NCBI GenBank assembly: GCA_007375675.1
Contig: VMEU01000006.1
Location: 1-62,220, forward strand
DNA: 62,220 nucleotides
DNA from: Parcubacteria group bacterium Greene0416_39
GTDB taxonomy: Bacteria > Patescibacteriota > Minisyncoccia > Minisyncoccales > UBA10102
Reading direction: 5' to 3'
In this document: positions 15,375 through 24,504 of the stretch, piece by piece
Layout: every line of letters begins with the position of its first letter
How positions within the stretch are numbered: position 1 is the first letter of the stretch
Program-made: the position numbers and the translations under genes
The notes under the pieces: model-generated
What the model saw: only the letters and a program-made list of their open reading frames with translations
Databases searched by the model: none
Told to the model about the DNA's origin: nothing

Positions 15375-16424
15375 ATGCCAGATCTCAAAGCCCTCAAAGA
15401 GGAGTATGCGACGGTCCTGGAAGAACTCATGAATCCTGAGTTGATTGCAAATTGGGAAAAATTCCAGGAGTTTTCCAAAAGGAAGAACAACTTAGAAAAG
15501 ATTCTCAAAAAGACAGAGGAGCTTGAAGAGCTCACGAATCAAATTGAAGAAAACGAGGGAATCCTCTCCTCTCAAGAAGACAAAGAACTTGCAGTATTGG
15601 CCCAGCAAGAACTTGTCGTGCAAAGAGAAAAAATAAAGGGCATAGAAAAGGAACTCCAAGAACTTACGAAAAAAGGCGCGGAACAGTTCCCTGCTGCTCT
15701 TGTTATGGAAATACGGGCCGGAACAGGAGGAGAAGAGGCAGCGCTCTTTGCGAAAGACTTGCATGAAATGTATGTAAAATATGCGATCTCTAAAGGCTGG
15801 AGCTCAAGGGTTCTCAACCTAAATGAAACAGATATTGCTGGACTAAAAGAAGTGTCTTTAGAAATTGAAGGGGAAGACGCATTTGAAAAATTACGGTTTG
15901 AGGGAGGCGTGCATAGAGTGCAAAGAATCCCTGTCACAGAAAAAGCAGGGAGGGTTCATACTTCCACAGCCTCTTTGGCAATACTCCCAAAGCCAAAGTA
16001 CGAGGAACTTCAAATAAGCCCAAACGACATTCTCCTTGAGTTCTACAATTCTTCGGGCCCTGGAGGCCAGAACGTAAACAAAAGAAAAACTGCTGTGCGC
16101 GTCACGTATCTCCCAACAAAACTTGTCGTTACCTCCCAAACCTCAAGGAGCCAAGAGAAAAACAAGGAGTTTGCTATGGCACTTCTTTCAGCAAAACTTT
16201 TGGAACAGAAAGAAAAAACAGAAGAAAAAGAATTCTCAAAGGAGCGCAAAGCGCAGATTGGCTGGGCAAAGAGAGCAGAAAAAATCCGCACGTACAACTT
16301 CCCTCAAGATAGGTTAACAGACCACCGCATTGAGAAAAGTTGGCACGGCTTAGAGAAAATCTTATCCGGAAACCTTGATCCAGTTATTGGGGCGCTTCAA
16401 GAATTCCAAAACTCTCAAAAATAA
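15375..16424 (+). CDS. prfA: Peptide chain release factor 1
   Basis: The 349-aa protein has GPGGQNVNK near residue 227, the catalytic GGQ loop that triggers peptidyl-tRNA hydrolysis. The stop-codon recognition motif is of the P-x-T type (PVT near residue 186, in RIPVTEKAGRVHTS), which reads UAA and UAG. The N-terminal helical domain is slightly short against 360 in E. coli. AGAAGG lies 10 bases before the ATG within rpmE. Together with prfB (36765) the window encodes both release factors. Confidence 0.95.
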   Translation: MPDLKALKEEYATVLEELMNPELIANWEKFQEFSKRKNNLEKILKKTEELEELTNQIEENEGILSSQEDKELAVLAQQELVVQREKIKGIEKELQELTKKGAEQFPAALVMEIRAGTGGEEAALFAKDLHEMYVKYAISKGWSSRVLNLNETDIAGLKEVSLEIEGEDAFEKLRFEGGVHRVQRIPVTEKAGRVHTSTASLAILPKPKYEELQISPNDILLEFYNSSGPGGQNVNKRKTAVRVTYLPTKLVVTSQTSRSQEKNKEFAMALLSAKLLEQKEKTEEKEFSKERKAQIGWAKRAEKIRTYNFPQDRLTDHRIEKSWHGLEKILSGNLDPVIGALQEFQNSQK

Positions 16425-16427
16425 ACT

Positions 16428-16500
16428 ATCGTATTAATCCTGCTATAGCAGTAATAATACGACAGCTTGTTTGTCTCTGTCCGAAGTAGGACTTCGGACA
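16428..16500. terminator. Two hairpins between convergent prfA and transglycosylase genes
   Basis: TCGTATTA...TAATACGA encloses CTGC-TATA-GCAG (16429-16462), and CTGTCCGAAG-TAGGA-CTTCGGACAG follows (16476-16500). Either could end transcription from both sides, though the T-runs are weak. Confidence 0.55.
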
Positions 16501-16550
16501 GATATCATTGATTACTGAAGAAACTTAGTTTCTCGGTTGATCTCGCTTCA

Positions 16551-17963
16551 TTAGCGATCGCTTACCAAGCGAGATATACCGTTTACTACAATTTTCAATG
16601 TAGATTGGGTTGAAGAAAGAGAACCGTTGAGGGCTTTGATGTCTTCCTCATAGTTGGCGGCAATGCGCATCACAGAGTCTCCGTAGAAGCGGTAGCGGGT
16701 CTTTGAAGAACCTGAAAAGTAAATGAGGGCGGATTTCCACTCTGCGTTATATGTTTGCTTTGCCGCGCCAAAATCTGAAAGATAGAGGCCAGCAGCCATA
16801 AACGCGTCTTTAATGTCCCACGGGTTAGCCGGCCTTCCGAGGATCGCTGAAAGACGCGAGCGATACGCCTTCCACGTAGAAGGAATAAATTGGGCAGGTC
16901 CCATTGCTCCTCCATACCCTCCAACGCTTGGAACTGGGCAGGAAACAGGCGTGTTCAAGGGATCTCTCCCAAGTTCCTGCACAATCTCAAGAAACGGCTT
17001 GACGTCTCGGGAAGGTTTCATTACGTTTTTCACAAAAGCTGCCGAAATTACTCTCGTTCCGCTTCCTGTCTGAATATCCTTGAGAAAACACTGGCCCACG
17101 TTTTTCCCAAGGTTTGACTCTTGCGTGATCACGGCAAGCAAGAAGGCGGGCCGAACTCCGGTTTGGAGAGATACCGCATTTGCAATAGCAAGCGCTTCTC
17201 CAAAAGTTGGGGCTTCAGGCACTCCTATTAATTCAAAGATGCGCGACCTAATCTCTTGCGCGCGCTTCTTTTTATCCTGCAGAAGCTTCTGGTACTCAGA
17301 CTCTTTGCCTTTGGTAGTTTCTAAAAGTCCTTGTGCCTGGCCTTGGAGGTTTTGGCTTTCCTGCTTTTGGAGAATTTGGATGCGCCTAAAGTTTTCTTCT
17401 TCGGTTTTTTCAGTTGCAAGGGCGCCTTTCTGGTTCTCAAGGTACTGCGTGAGACTTGTTAAATCTTCAAGAAGTTCCTGATTTTTTGCCGTCAAAGCCT
17501 GGAGCGCGGCAATGTTGGAGAAGAAGTCAGAAAGCGTTGCGCCAGTCAGTATGATCTCTGGCGTGCCTTTCTGATCTTCCTCCCAAATACGCCTGAGTGT
17601 TTCTGCCATTTGTCTCCTTTTCTTCTGAATGTCTTCGTTGGTCTTGATAATGGACCCTTCGGTATCTGCAATCTGGGAAGTAAGGTCTTTGAGAATCTTG
17701 GTGCTTTTCTCAATCTCAAGATTGGTCTTTTGAATTTTGCTTTGGAGAACCTTAACCTGATTTTGCAGCGTCTGTTTTTGCTGCTTGGTTTTCGTAATAT
17801 CCCCTTCAATACTCTGAATCTCTTTTTCTAAAGCTTGCAGCTCTTGTTCAAGCTGGGTTCGTTCCTCAAGAGGAGTCTGCGCCAAAGCGTCATTCCACAC
17901 CAAAAACAGCACAAGCAAGCACGCTTGCGTCACCATCAAAAGTTTATTCCGTAATCCACGCAT
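16551..17963 (-). CDS. Exported lytic transglycosylase with long N-terminal coiled coil
   Basis: The 470-aa protein has a signal peptide (LLMVTQACLLVLFLVWNDALAQ), then a coiled coil over residues about 30-240 resembling CwlO, PcsB and EnvC. Residues 255-430 form a lysozyme-like transglycosylase domain with ITQESNLGKN (catalytic Glu in QES), GGAMGPAQFIPSTW and AAGLYLSDFGA. It should cleave peptidoglycan glycan strands outside the cell, with the coiled coil as a regulator of access. FtsE and FtsX, which control such hydrolases in other bacteria, are encoded at 35144-36768. An AAATACT repeat ends right at its start codon. Confidence 0.85.
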   Translation of the reverse strand: MRGLRNKLLMVTQACLLVLFLVWNDALAQTPLEERTQLEQELQALEKEIQSIEGDITKTKQQKQTLQNQVKVLQSKIQKTNLEIEKSTKILKDLTSQIADTEGSIIKTNEDIQKKRRQMAETLRRIWEEDQKGTPEIILTGATLSDFFSNIAALQALTAKNQELLEDLTSLTQYLENQKGALATEKTEEENFRRIQILQKQESQNLQGQAQGLLETTKGKESEYQKLLQDKKKRAQEIRSRIFELIGVPEAPTFGEALAIANAVSLQTGVRPAFLLAVITQESNLGKNVGQCFLKDIQTGSGTRVISAAFVKNVMKPSRDVKPFLEIVQELGRDPLNTPVSCPVPSVGGYGGAMGPAQFIPSTWKAYRSRLSAILGRPANPWDIKDAFMAAGLYLSDFGAAKQTYNAEWKSALIYFSGSSKTRYRFYGDSVMRIAANYEEDIKALNGSLSSTQSTLKIVVNGISRLVSDR

Positions 17964-17965
17964 TT

Positions 17966-18032
17966 TGTATATAGTATTTAGTATGCAGTATTTAGGGATC
18001 CCTAAATACTAAATACCAGACACTAAATACTA
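17966..18032. repeat. AAATACT tandem repeat tract
   Basis: On the minus strand variants of AAATACT and AAATACC are repeated about eight times, folding on themselves through the central GGGATCCC. The tract fills the gap between rplY and the transglycosylase and supplies a TACTAT box 7 bases before the latter's ATG. Related tracts are at 20687-20722 and, inside murB, at 61844-61880. Confidence 0.85.
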
Positions 18033-18680
18033 TTTTTTTGGCTGCTCTGCAGCTTCTTCTTTCTTTGGTTTTTCTACCTTTGCGACATCTTCAACTTTCT
18101 CTTCCACTGGTTTTGCTAATTCTTCTTCCACTTTTTCTGGAGGCACCACTTGGGCAACAATGTCTTCGGGCTTAGCAAGAATCTCAACTCCTTCTCCTTG
18201 GAACAAATCTTTCACGAGAATCTTGTGTTCAAACGTTGTGAGGCCTACAACCTGAACTTTTATCTCATGGGGCAAGTTCTGAGGAAAGGCGCGCACCTGA
18301 ACCTCTTGGATGTTTTTAATGAGCGTGCCTCCAAAGTCTTTCACGGCGGGAGCCTCTCCTTCAAACACAATAGGTATGGTTACTTCAATTTTTTTGTCTA
18401 GGGGCGGCTGGTAAAAATCAACATGGATAACCTTGCTTGAAACAGGATCGCGCTGAACTTCACGAATAAGCACGGGAATTGTTTTCTCTTCTGTTCCTAA
18501 ATTCAAAAGCGAAGAGGAGCCTACTTCCTGATACACCTTTTCAAATTCCTTTTCCCCAACACTCAAAGAAAGAGTGCTCAGGACCGGCCCGTACAGTACG
18601 GCCGGGATAGAACCGGCCTTTCTCATAGTTCCTGTTTTTCTTCCCCGTTCAGTTCGGGGAGCTGTAGAAAGTTTCAGCAT
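18030..18680 (-). CDS. rplY: 50S ribosomal protein bL25 (CTC-type)
   Basis: The 216-aa protein has the 5S-binding L25 domain (residues 1-95, with GSIPAVLYGP and SSSLLNLG) and the C-terminal CTC beta-domain (residues 96-185), then an acidic/lysine-rich tail ending PKKEEAAEQPKK. It binds 5S rRNA, and CTC proteins are linked to stress in other bacteria. GGAAAGGG lies 5 bases before the ATG. It follows the pyrophosphatase gene by 18 bases on the same strand and is probably co-transcribed. Confidence 0.92.
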   Translation of the reverse strand: MLKLSTAPRTERGRKTGTMRKAGSIPAVLYGPVLSTLSLSVGEKEFEKVYQEVGSSSLLNLGTEEKTIPVLIREVQRDPVSSKVIHVDFYQPPLDKKIEVTIPIVFEGEAPAVKDFGGTLIKNIQEVQVRAFPQNLPHEIKVQVVGLTTFEHKILVKDLFQGEGVEILAKPEDIVAQVVPPEKVEEELAKPVEEKVEDVAKVEKPKKEEAAEQPKK

Positions 18681-18698
18681 ATAACCCTTTCCATACTC

Positions 18699-20687
18699 TT
18701 AAACCAAAAACTTTGCAAGTAGAATGGCAATGATATTCACGACTTTGATAACAGGATTAATGGCAGGCCCTGCGGTATCTTTGTAGGGATCCCCCACCAT
18801 ATCGCCGGTTACCGCTGCCTTATGCGCGTCAGACCCTTTTCCTCCAAAATGCCCTTCTTCAATAAACTTCTTGGCGTTATCCCACGCGGCTCCGCCTGAA
18901 GTCATAGAGATTGCAACAAACAGCCCTGTGATGATAGTTCCAATTAAAAATCCTCCCAAAGCTTCAGCTCCCAACAAAAATCCTACTGCAATGGGAGCTC
19001 CCACCACAATGAACGTGGGAAGAACCATTTCTTTGAGCGCGGCTTTGGTCACAATATCCACTGCTACGCCGTAGTCTGGTTTTCCTGTCCCGTCCATGAT
19101 TCCTTTAATTTCCCTAAACTGTCTGCGTACTTCTTGAACCACTGCTCCCGCAGATTTACCCACTGCTCTCATCGCAAGAGATCCAAACAGATACGGGAGC
19201 GCGCCTCCCAATAACAATCCTGCCAAGACTTCGGGATTCGCCAGCTCAAAGACAAATACCTTTCCTGCTCCTAAACCAAGAAGCTCGTGGGTGTATGACA
19301 CAAAAAGCACCAACGCCGCCAATCCTGCTGAACCTATTGCGTAGGCCTTGGTCACCGCCTTTGTTGTATTTCCTACAGCATCCAAAGGATCTGTTACATC
19401 GCGTACGCTTTGGGGAAGACCTGTCATCTCAGCAATGCCTCCTGCGTTATCAGTGATGGGGCCAAAGGCATCAATCGCAATAACAATACCGGCCAAGGAA
19501 AGCATCGCGAGAGCAGCTAAAGCAACGCCGTAGAGCCCTGCAAATGTGAACGCGAGCAATACTCCTGCAACGATAATAATCATTGGGGCAAAGGTAGCTT
19601 CCATGCCCATGGCAAGCCCAATAATGACATTGGTGCCGTGGCCTGTTTTGGAAGCTTCAGCAATTGCCTTCACGGGCCTAAATTTCTTTGACGTGTAGTA
19701 CTCGCAAACCACAACAAGAAGCAAGGTCATTACAATTCCAACCGCCATTGCCCAAAACCAAGGCAGTACATTCTCTTGCGCAACAACATCCATTGCAACC
19801 AACACATAGTAAAATCCAGCCAATGAAAGCACTGCGCTTAAAACCAGCCCTTGGTACAAAGCTCGCATTATTCCTTTGCCAGAAATGCGCACACCCAAGC
19901 TCCCAATAATGGAGCCAAGGAGGGCAACCCCTCCTATCAAGAGAGGAATAAATGCTATGGCAGGAGAAGAAAATAGTAGCGAACCTAAAAACATTGCTGC
20001 AACAAGCGTAACCACATAGGTTTCAAACAGATCGGCAGCCATGCCAGCGCAGTCTCCCACGTTGTCGCCCACATTGTCGGCAATCACTCCGGGATTGCGA
20101 AGGTCGTCTTCTGGTATTCCTGCTTCCAACTTTCCCACCAGGTCAGAGCCAACATCAGCAGCTTTGGTAAAGATACCTCCTCCAAGACGCGCAAACACGG
20201 AAATTAAAGAACCTCCAAAGCTAAGACCAATAAGGGCAGTAATATCAGAGGTTAAAAGATAGTACCCTGACACCGCAAGGAGAGCTAACCCAACAACGAA
20301 AAATCCCGTGACTGCTCCTCCTCGAAATGCCAAGGAGAATGCGGGGGACAACCCTCTCTTTGCTGCCTCTGTGACTCTCACGTTTGCCCGTACGGCTATC
20401 ATCATGCCCAAAAATCCTGCTAATCCTGAAGCTGCAGCACCAATCAAAAAACCAATCGCAACAGCTGGATTATCTAAAAAGAGAAACCAGAGAATCGCTC
20501 CAACAGGAAACGCAACCAATGCAATCGTTCGGTATTGCCTTTTTAAGTATGCCCACGCTCCTTCTTGAATAGCCAAAGCGATTTCTTGCATTTTTACATC
20601 GCCTTTGGGCTGCTGGAGTACTTGCCAAGCCAAAAAAACGGCATATCCAATTGACAAAACAGAAGCAAAAATAGGAAAAACCAACAT
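18699..20687 (-). CDS. hppA: Membrane-bound proton-translocating pyrophosphatase (potassium-independent type)
   Basis: The 662-aa protein has about 15-16 membrane helices. The active-site loops [18 protein letters not shown] and [19 protein letters not shown] bind Mg-pyrophosphate. [18 protein letters not shown] carries Lys at the position that is Ala in potassium-dependent enzymes and Thr at the linked position, so it should pump protons without potassium. It hydrolyses pyrophosphate and charges the membrane, valuable in cells with little respiration. It begins directly after an AAATACT tract and has no Shine-Dalgarno sequence. Confidence 0.93.
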   Translation of the reverse strand: MLVFPIFASVLSIGYAVFLAWQVLQQPKGDVKMQEIALAIQEGAWAYLKRQYRTIALVAFPVGAILWFLFLDNPAVAIGFLIGAAASGLAGFLGMMIAVRANVRVTEAAKRGLSPAFSLAFRGGAVTGFFVVGLALLAVSGYYLLTSDITALIGLSFGGSLISVFARLGGGIFTKAADVGSDLVGKLEAGIPEDDLRNPGVIADNVGDNVGDCAGMAADLFETYVVTLVAAMFLGSLLFSSPAIAFIPLLIGGVALLGSIIGSLGVRISGKGIMRALYQGLVLSAVLSLAGFYYVLVAMDVVAQENVLPWFWAMAVGIVMTLLLVVVCEYYTSKKFRPVKAIAEASKTGHGTNVIIGLAMGMEATFAPMIIIVAGVLLAFTFAGLYGVALAALAMLSLAGIVIAIDAFGPITDNAGGIAEMTGLPQSVRDVTDPLDAVGNTTKAVTKAYAIGSAGLAALVLFVSYTHELLGLGAGKVFVFELANPEVLAGLLLGGALPYLFGSLAMRAVGKSAGAVVQEVRRQFREIKGIMDGTGKPDYGVAVDIVTKAALKEMVLPTFIVVGAPIAVGFLLGAEALGGFLIGTIITGLFVAISMTSGGAAWDNAKKFIEEGHFGGKGSDAHKAAVTGDMVGDPYKDTAGPAINPVIKVVNIIAILLAKFLV

Positions 20688-20722
20688 ATTTAGTATTCAG
20701 TATCTAGTATCTGGTATTTAGG
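20687..20722. repeat. AAATACT-type repeat upstream of hppA
   Basis: Variants of TATTTAG, TATTCAG, TATCTAG and TATCTGG stand in tandem and run into the hppA start codon. It is the same family as 17966-18032. Confidence 0.8.
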
Positions 20723-20726
20723 GCGA

Positions 20727-20803
20727 GTACTATTTGATTTTCTGCAGACGCGTAGGGCCCCGCGCGAAGCGTGGGGTAAAGCGCAAAGAAAATCAAATAG
20801 TAC
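20727..20803 (-). terminator. Long inverted repeat at the end of the GAPDH gene
   Basis: A perfect 17-bp repeat, GTACTATTTGATTTTCT, is inverted across a 43-base GC-rich centre (CCCCACGC/GCGGGGCC). The last codons and the TGA of the GAPDH gene lie inside one arm. It probably acts as terminator and 3' stabiliser. Confidence 0.65.
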
Positions 20804-21794
20804 GAGCTATAACTTCTACATGTTTCACTAACGTGGAAGCGTATCCCCATTCGTTGTCGTACCACGATAGCACTTTTACCAGGTCTCCGTCAATAACCCT
20901 CGTAAACGAAAGGTCTATGATTGCTCCATAAGGCTCCCCTATGATGTCTGAAGAAACAATAGGGTCTTTTGTCACCTTGAAAATCCCCTTCCATTTGGGC
21001 AAAGCGGCAGCATCTTCAAGGATTTTGTTGATTTCTTCTACGCTTGTTTTGCGCTTTGCAACAAAGGTGATGTCTGCAATGGAACCTGCGACAATAGGCA
21101 CTCTCATTGCGATGCCATCAAACTTGCCTTCCAGTTCTTTCACGGCACGGGTCACTGCAATGGCTGCTCCTGTACTTGAAGGAACAATATTTTGACCAGC
21201 AGCTCTGCCGCGCCTCACGTCAGAACCTTTCACTGGTCCGTCAACCAAATTCTGGGTTGCGGTATACCCATGCACCGTGTTTAAAATTGCTTTTTTAATT
21301 CCCGGGTTTTCGCTCAACACCTGAACAACCGGAGCAGCAGCATTGGTAGTGCAAGAACCATTTGAAGAAATGGTGCAGCTTTTCAAATCGTCTTCATTGA
21401 TTCCCATTAACACTGTTTTACCTCCTATTTCTTCACCCCCGACCAAACCCGTCTGCTGGCGAGCAGGAGCAGTAAGAACCACCCGCTTTGCTCCTGCCTT
21501 GAGGTGCAGACTCGCTAACTCATACGACTCAAAGGCTCCAGTTGATTCCACCACAATATCCACGCCAAGCTCTTTCCAAGGAAGTTTTACAGGGTCTTTT
21601 TCTTGGAGAACTTTCATCCCTTCCAATCCTCTATTAAATTTCCCATAGACCGTATCGTACTTGAGCAAATATTCCAAATTCTCCACGTCCCCTAAATCAT
21701 TAATCGCAACAACCTCAAACTCCGACAAGTCTGTGATCTGCCGAAAGAAAAGCCGCCCAATTCTCCCAAACCCATTTATAGCAATCCTTGTCAT
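20793..21794 (-). CDS. gap: Glyceraldehyde-3-phosphate dehydrogenase
   Basis: The 333-aa protein starts MTRIAINGFGRIGR, the NAD-binding Rossmann fingerprint. The catalytic Cys is in SNGSCTTNA (residue about 150), with His in NTVHGYT and the S-loop ending at GRAAGQNIVPSSTGAA. The C-terminus SWYDNEWGYASTLV is canonical. It oxidises glyceraldehyde-3-phosphate to 1,3-bisphosphoglycerate, the substrate of pgk (50189). The start was chosen over an in-frame ATG 54 bases upstream because of the family N-terminus. TACAAT boxes lie directly before it, suggesting a leaderless mRNA. Confidence 0.96.
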   Translation of the reverse strand: MTRIAINGFGRIGRLFFRQITDLSEFEVVAINDLGDVENLEYLLKYDTVYGKFNRGLEGMKVLQEKDPVKLPWKELGVDIVVESTGAFESYELASLHLKAGAKRVVLTAPARQQTGLVGGEEIGGKTVLMGINEDDLKSCTISSNGSCTTNAAAPVVQVLSENPGIKKAILNTVHGYTATQNLVDGPVKGSDVRRGRAAGQNIVPSSTGAAIAVTRAVKELEGKFDGIAMRVPIVAGSIADITFVAKRKTSVEEINKILEDAAALPKWKGIFKVTKDPIVSSDIIGEPYGAIIDLSFTRVIDGDLVKVLSWYDNEWGYASTLVKHVEVIARTI

Positions 21795-21878
21795 ATTGTA
21801 GTATTGTACCACGCAAAAAAGAAAAGAGGAAGCCATACGGCCCCCCAAACCTGCTTTTTACACAAGCCTATTGAAGAA

Positions 21879-22184
21879 TTAATACTCCAATTTCATTCCA
21901 AGCTTCCCGGCGAGCTGCTGAATCCATTTTTCGTGGCGAGTTGTCTGCATTGCTATTGCAGAGTATTCAATCCTCAAATCATCTATTGCTTTTGCAAGAC
22001 TATCAATTGCAGTGGTCAGATGATGCACAGACTCCTCAAGTTTTTCTACTCTTTCAGCGAGATTCTGTATCTGTATGCGTAATTCAAAAACGTCTTCCTT
22101 TGTGGCGGTCTTTTCAAGCTTCTCGTTTACTTTTTCGAACTTTCCATCCAGATATTCAATTAACTCAGAGAAATCCTGGTTCAT
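21879..22184 (-). CDS. Coiled-coil hypothetical protein
   Basis: The 101-aa protein is almost entirely a coiled coil (heptads in residues 12-75, e.g. IQNLAERVEKLEESVHHL) with a C-terminal cap RHEKWIQQLAGKLGMKLEY. Similar short proteins are frequent in Parcubacteria; no function is known. The promoter has consensus -35 and -10 boxes and the ATG follows 6 bases later. Confidence 0.75.
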   Translation of the reverse strand: MNQDFSELIEYLDGKFEKVNEKLEKTATKEDVFELRIQIQNLAERVEKLEESVHHLTTAIDSLAKAIDDLRIEYSAIAMQTTRHEKWIQQLAGKLGMKLEY

Positions 22185-22190
22185 AGCTCT

Positions 22191-22218
22191 ATTATAGATC
22201 CTCCAAAATGAGTGTCAA
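22191..22218 (-). promoter_or_regulatory. Consensus promoter of the coiled-coil gene
   Basis: TTGACA (22218-22213), 16 bases, TATAAT (22196-22191), then AGAGCT and ATG. Both hexamers are perfect, and the spacing to ATG implies a leaderless mRNA. Confidence 0.85.
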
Positions 22219-22275
22219 ATACTGCTCTGCTTGCGAGATTGTCTAACAGCTACTACGCGAGCTAACATGTCTGTT

Positions 22276-22309
22276 GTAACTACGATCGTAGTTACAAGAG
22301 ACATCCTCC
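22276..22309. terminator. Perfect palindrome between two gene blocks
   Basis: TTGTAACTACGA is repeated inverted without a spacer, extended by TGTCT/AGACA. It lies downstream of the VOC pseudogene and upstream of the coiled-coil gene. It is either a terminator for the former or a protein-binding site. Confidence 0.5.
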
Positions 22310-22341
22310 GCATTACTCCTCCTGCGAGATGAAGCTAGAAC

Positions 22342-22713
22342 CTATTTTATCTGCTGATAAAAAACAATCTTGTATCCATCTGGATCTCGAATGACAAATT
22401 CTCTATTCCCCCAAGGCCAGTCACGAGGTTGACTTGAAGGTTTTAGCCCTTTATCAAGTAACGAGTTGTAATACTCATTAATGTTTTCAACGTTGACATA
22501 GATGTAAATTCCCAGCCCTTTTGGTCCTTTGCCCGATTCATCGTTAAGCTAGACTGTTGTTTCATCATGAAAATCTATGTAAAACTCTCCAAGCTCTGCG
22601 CTTATCTTATCCTTTGTTTCTTCTGTAATAATAAAACCAAGCTGTTTGTAGAACTTCGCAGTCTCGACAGTGTCTTTGACTAAAATCACTAATACATCAA
22701 GTTTTTTAAGCAT
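22342..22713 (-). pseudogene. Glyoxalase/VOC-family gene with an in-frame TAG
   Basis: The frame from ATG 22713 to TAG 22342 encodes a 123-aa VOC domain: LDVLVILVKDTVETAKFY at the start and FVIRDPDGYKIVFYQQ at the end, the two ends of the family fold. Codon 55 (22551-22549) is TAG, where a single transition would give CAG. Apart from this codon the sequence looks intact, so the lesion is recent, is read through, or is a sequencing error. The class (glyoxalase I or resistance protein) cannot be told. Confidence 0.8.
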
Positions 22714-22769
22714 GTGTTCATATTACCAAAAAATCGCCCACTTGGCGATTCTTTGGTTCTACTCGTAGA

Positions 22770-23633
22770 TTAACCAATGACGTCTTTGATGGAGTCAATA
22801 ATGTCTGTTGCGACAAGAGATTCTTTGTATATTTTCGCGGCGGCTTCTCCTGCTTTCCCGTTGATATATGCTGCTGCCTGCGCTGCGACAAACGGATTTA
22901 TTCCTCGCGCAAGCAATGCTCCTGCGATTCCTGCCAACGTATCCCCTGCTCCTCCAATACTCATATAGGGAGACCCAGTTTCATTAAGCGCAACGTCAGT
23001 CCCATTGGTAATAATGTCGGTTTTGCTTTTTAGTAAGATGGTGGTGCGCAGTTTGCTTGCGATCTCCCGCACCTCCTGAATTCTTTGATCAAGTTCAAGA
23101 GGCTTCACGTCCTTTCCTCCAAGAAGCGTCAACTCAAAGGTATTGGGCGTGATGAGAAACGGCTTTCCCGCAAGAACATCCAGGCGTTTTGCAATCGCAT
23201 GAATAGCGTCTGCGTCAATAACCACAGGCACGTTGATATTGCTCAAATACTCTATAATTGTCTCCTGGGTTTCCTGGGATCTTCCCATGCCTCCTCCTAT
23301 GACCACAGCAATCTTGCCATGAGCACTCTCTCTCGCGCCCTCAGTCATGGTTAAAAGCGTTGGAAGATGCGCTTTCAGCAGATGAGTACTGTCAAGGGGA
23401 AACGCGGCAAGAATCGGAGAAAAGGAAGCGATAATGTCGGCTGCGCGCTTTGGAGCAATAAGCCGAACCATATCAACTCCTGCTTTGAATCCTGAAAGCG
23501 CTGCTAGCGCAGGAGATCCTGAATAAAACTCGCCTCCTCCAATAATAAGAAGCAGCCCGTAGTCATATTTGCTCACCTCGGCAGGCCGTTGAGGATAAAC
23601 TTCTTTTATTATACGTGTAGTTACTGTATTCAT
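22770..23633 (-). CDS. nnrD: ADP/ATP-dependent NAD(P)H-hydrate dehydratase
   Basis: The 287-aa protein is a ribokinase-like fold of the YjeF C-terminal family: GGGEFYSGSPALAALSGFKAG at the N-terminus, IDADAIHAI, LITPNTFELTLL, and the nucleotide-binding GGAGDTLAGI near residue 225. It repairs hydrated NAD(P)H. The epimerase domain (NnrE) fused in E. coli is absent here. It lies 19 bases after the galU stop on the same strand and ends the ftsZ-galU-nnrD cluster. Confidence 0.88.
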   Translation of the reverse strand: MNTVTTRIIKEVYPQRPAEVSKYDYGLLLIIGGGEFYSGSPALAALSGFKAGVDMVRLIAPKRAADIIASFSPILAAFPLDSTHLLKAHLPTLLTMTEGARESAHGKIAVVIGGGMGRSQETQETIIEYLSNINVPVVIDADAIHAIAKRLDVLAGKPFLITPNTFELTLLGGKDVKPLELDQRIQEVREIASKLRTTILLKSKTDIITNGTDVALNETGSPYMSIGGAGDTLAGIAGALLARGINPFVAAQAAAYINGKAGEAAAKIYKESLVATDIIDSIKDVIG

Positions 23634-23652
23634 GGTTTTCTGTCGTAGATTA

Positions 23653-24504
23653 TCATATATGTTCGTCTTTGAGAAATTTCTGCATAAGGTACAGGTTAGA
23701 CCTCATCCATGCTTTTTTGTTCCCACACTCCAGCCACTTTCCTTCAAGCTCATAGCCATACATGACCCTTCCCTCGTTTACCATATCTCCCAATGTCTCC
23801 CCAAACGAAATCTCTCCTTGTTTATTGGGCTTTGCCTTTTTAAGATAATCAAACACGTCTGGAGTGATGATTCTCCTTCCTGGCATTGCAAGGTTTGAAG
23901 GAGCAGTCCCTGGCTCTGGCTTCTCCATAATCTTTCTAATCTTGGTGAGCCGTGTCGCAATCTGCTCTCCCTGGCACACGCCATACAAATGAAGTTGGTC
24001 TTCAGGGAGTGCAAATAGCCCGGTGACCGGACACTGCGCGCTTCTGAAAATCTTGGCCAATTGCGCTAAAGCTGGCACTTTTGATTCTATCACATCATCC
24101 GGGGAAAGCACAAAGCAAGGTTCGTCTCCTATAAGCTTTTGAGCCTGGAGTATCGCGTGCCCTTCGCCTAAAGGCCTTGTTTGCTGTACGAACGAAAACG
24201 ACATGCCCTCAAATGCTTTCTGAAGACCCTTTAACTCCTCGAGGGCCTGCGTTGCTTTACGTTCTTCCAAGAGTTTCTCAAGGATTGGAGACCGTTTTAA
24301 GTACTCAGAAAGAAACCTGAAATTCCTTGCGTCTACCACAAACACAACGTGTTTTACTCCGGAGTCTACCATTTCTTCAAGCGCGTAGTGAACCAATGGC
24401 TTGTCAGCAAGGGGAAGAAATTCTTTAGATACTGCCTTAGACAGGGGAAAAAATCTTGTTGCAAGACCTGCGGCAGGAACAATCGCTTTGGTGATCTCGG
24501 TCAT
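23653..24504 (-). CDS. galU: UTP-glucose-1-phosphate uridylyltransferase
   Basis: The 283-aa nucleotidyltransferase has the N-terminal loop AAGLATRFFPLSKAVSKEFLPL, in which the usual GxGTR is modified to LATR, and DKPLVHYALEEMVDSG. LSPDDVI holds the metal-binding Asp, and KWLECGNKKAW is the C-terminal signature of GalU. It makes UDP-glucose for polysaccharides and lipids. The ATG overlaps the ftsZ stop (ATGA), so translation is coupled. Confidence 0.9.
   Translation of the reverse strand: MTEITKAIVPAAGLATRFFPLSKAVSKEFLPLADKPLVHYALEEMVDSGVKHVVFVVDARNFRFLSEYLKRSPILEKLLEERKATQALEELKGLQKAFEGMSFSFVQQTRPLGEGHAILQAQKLIGDEPCFVLSPDDVIESKVPALAQLAKIFRSAQCPVTGLFALPEDQLHLYGVCQGEQIATRLTKIRKIMEKPEPGTAPSNLAMPGRRIITPDVFDYLKKAKPNKQGEISFGETLGDMVNEGRVMYGYELEGKWLECGNKKAWMRSNLYLMQKFLKDEHI

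Noticed and set aside
18871-20568. Several plus-strand frames over hppA
   Set aside because: They are antisense shadows of a clear 662-residue membrane pyrophosphatase with full motifs.
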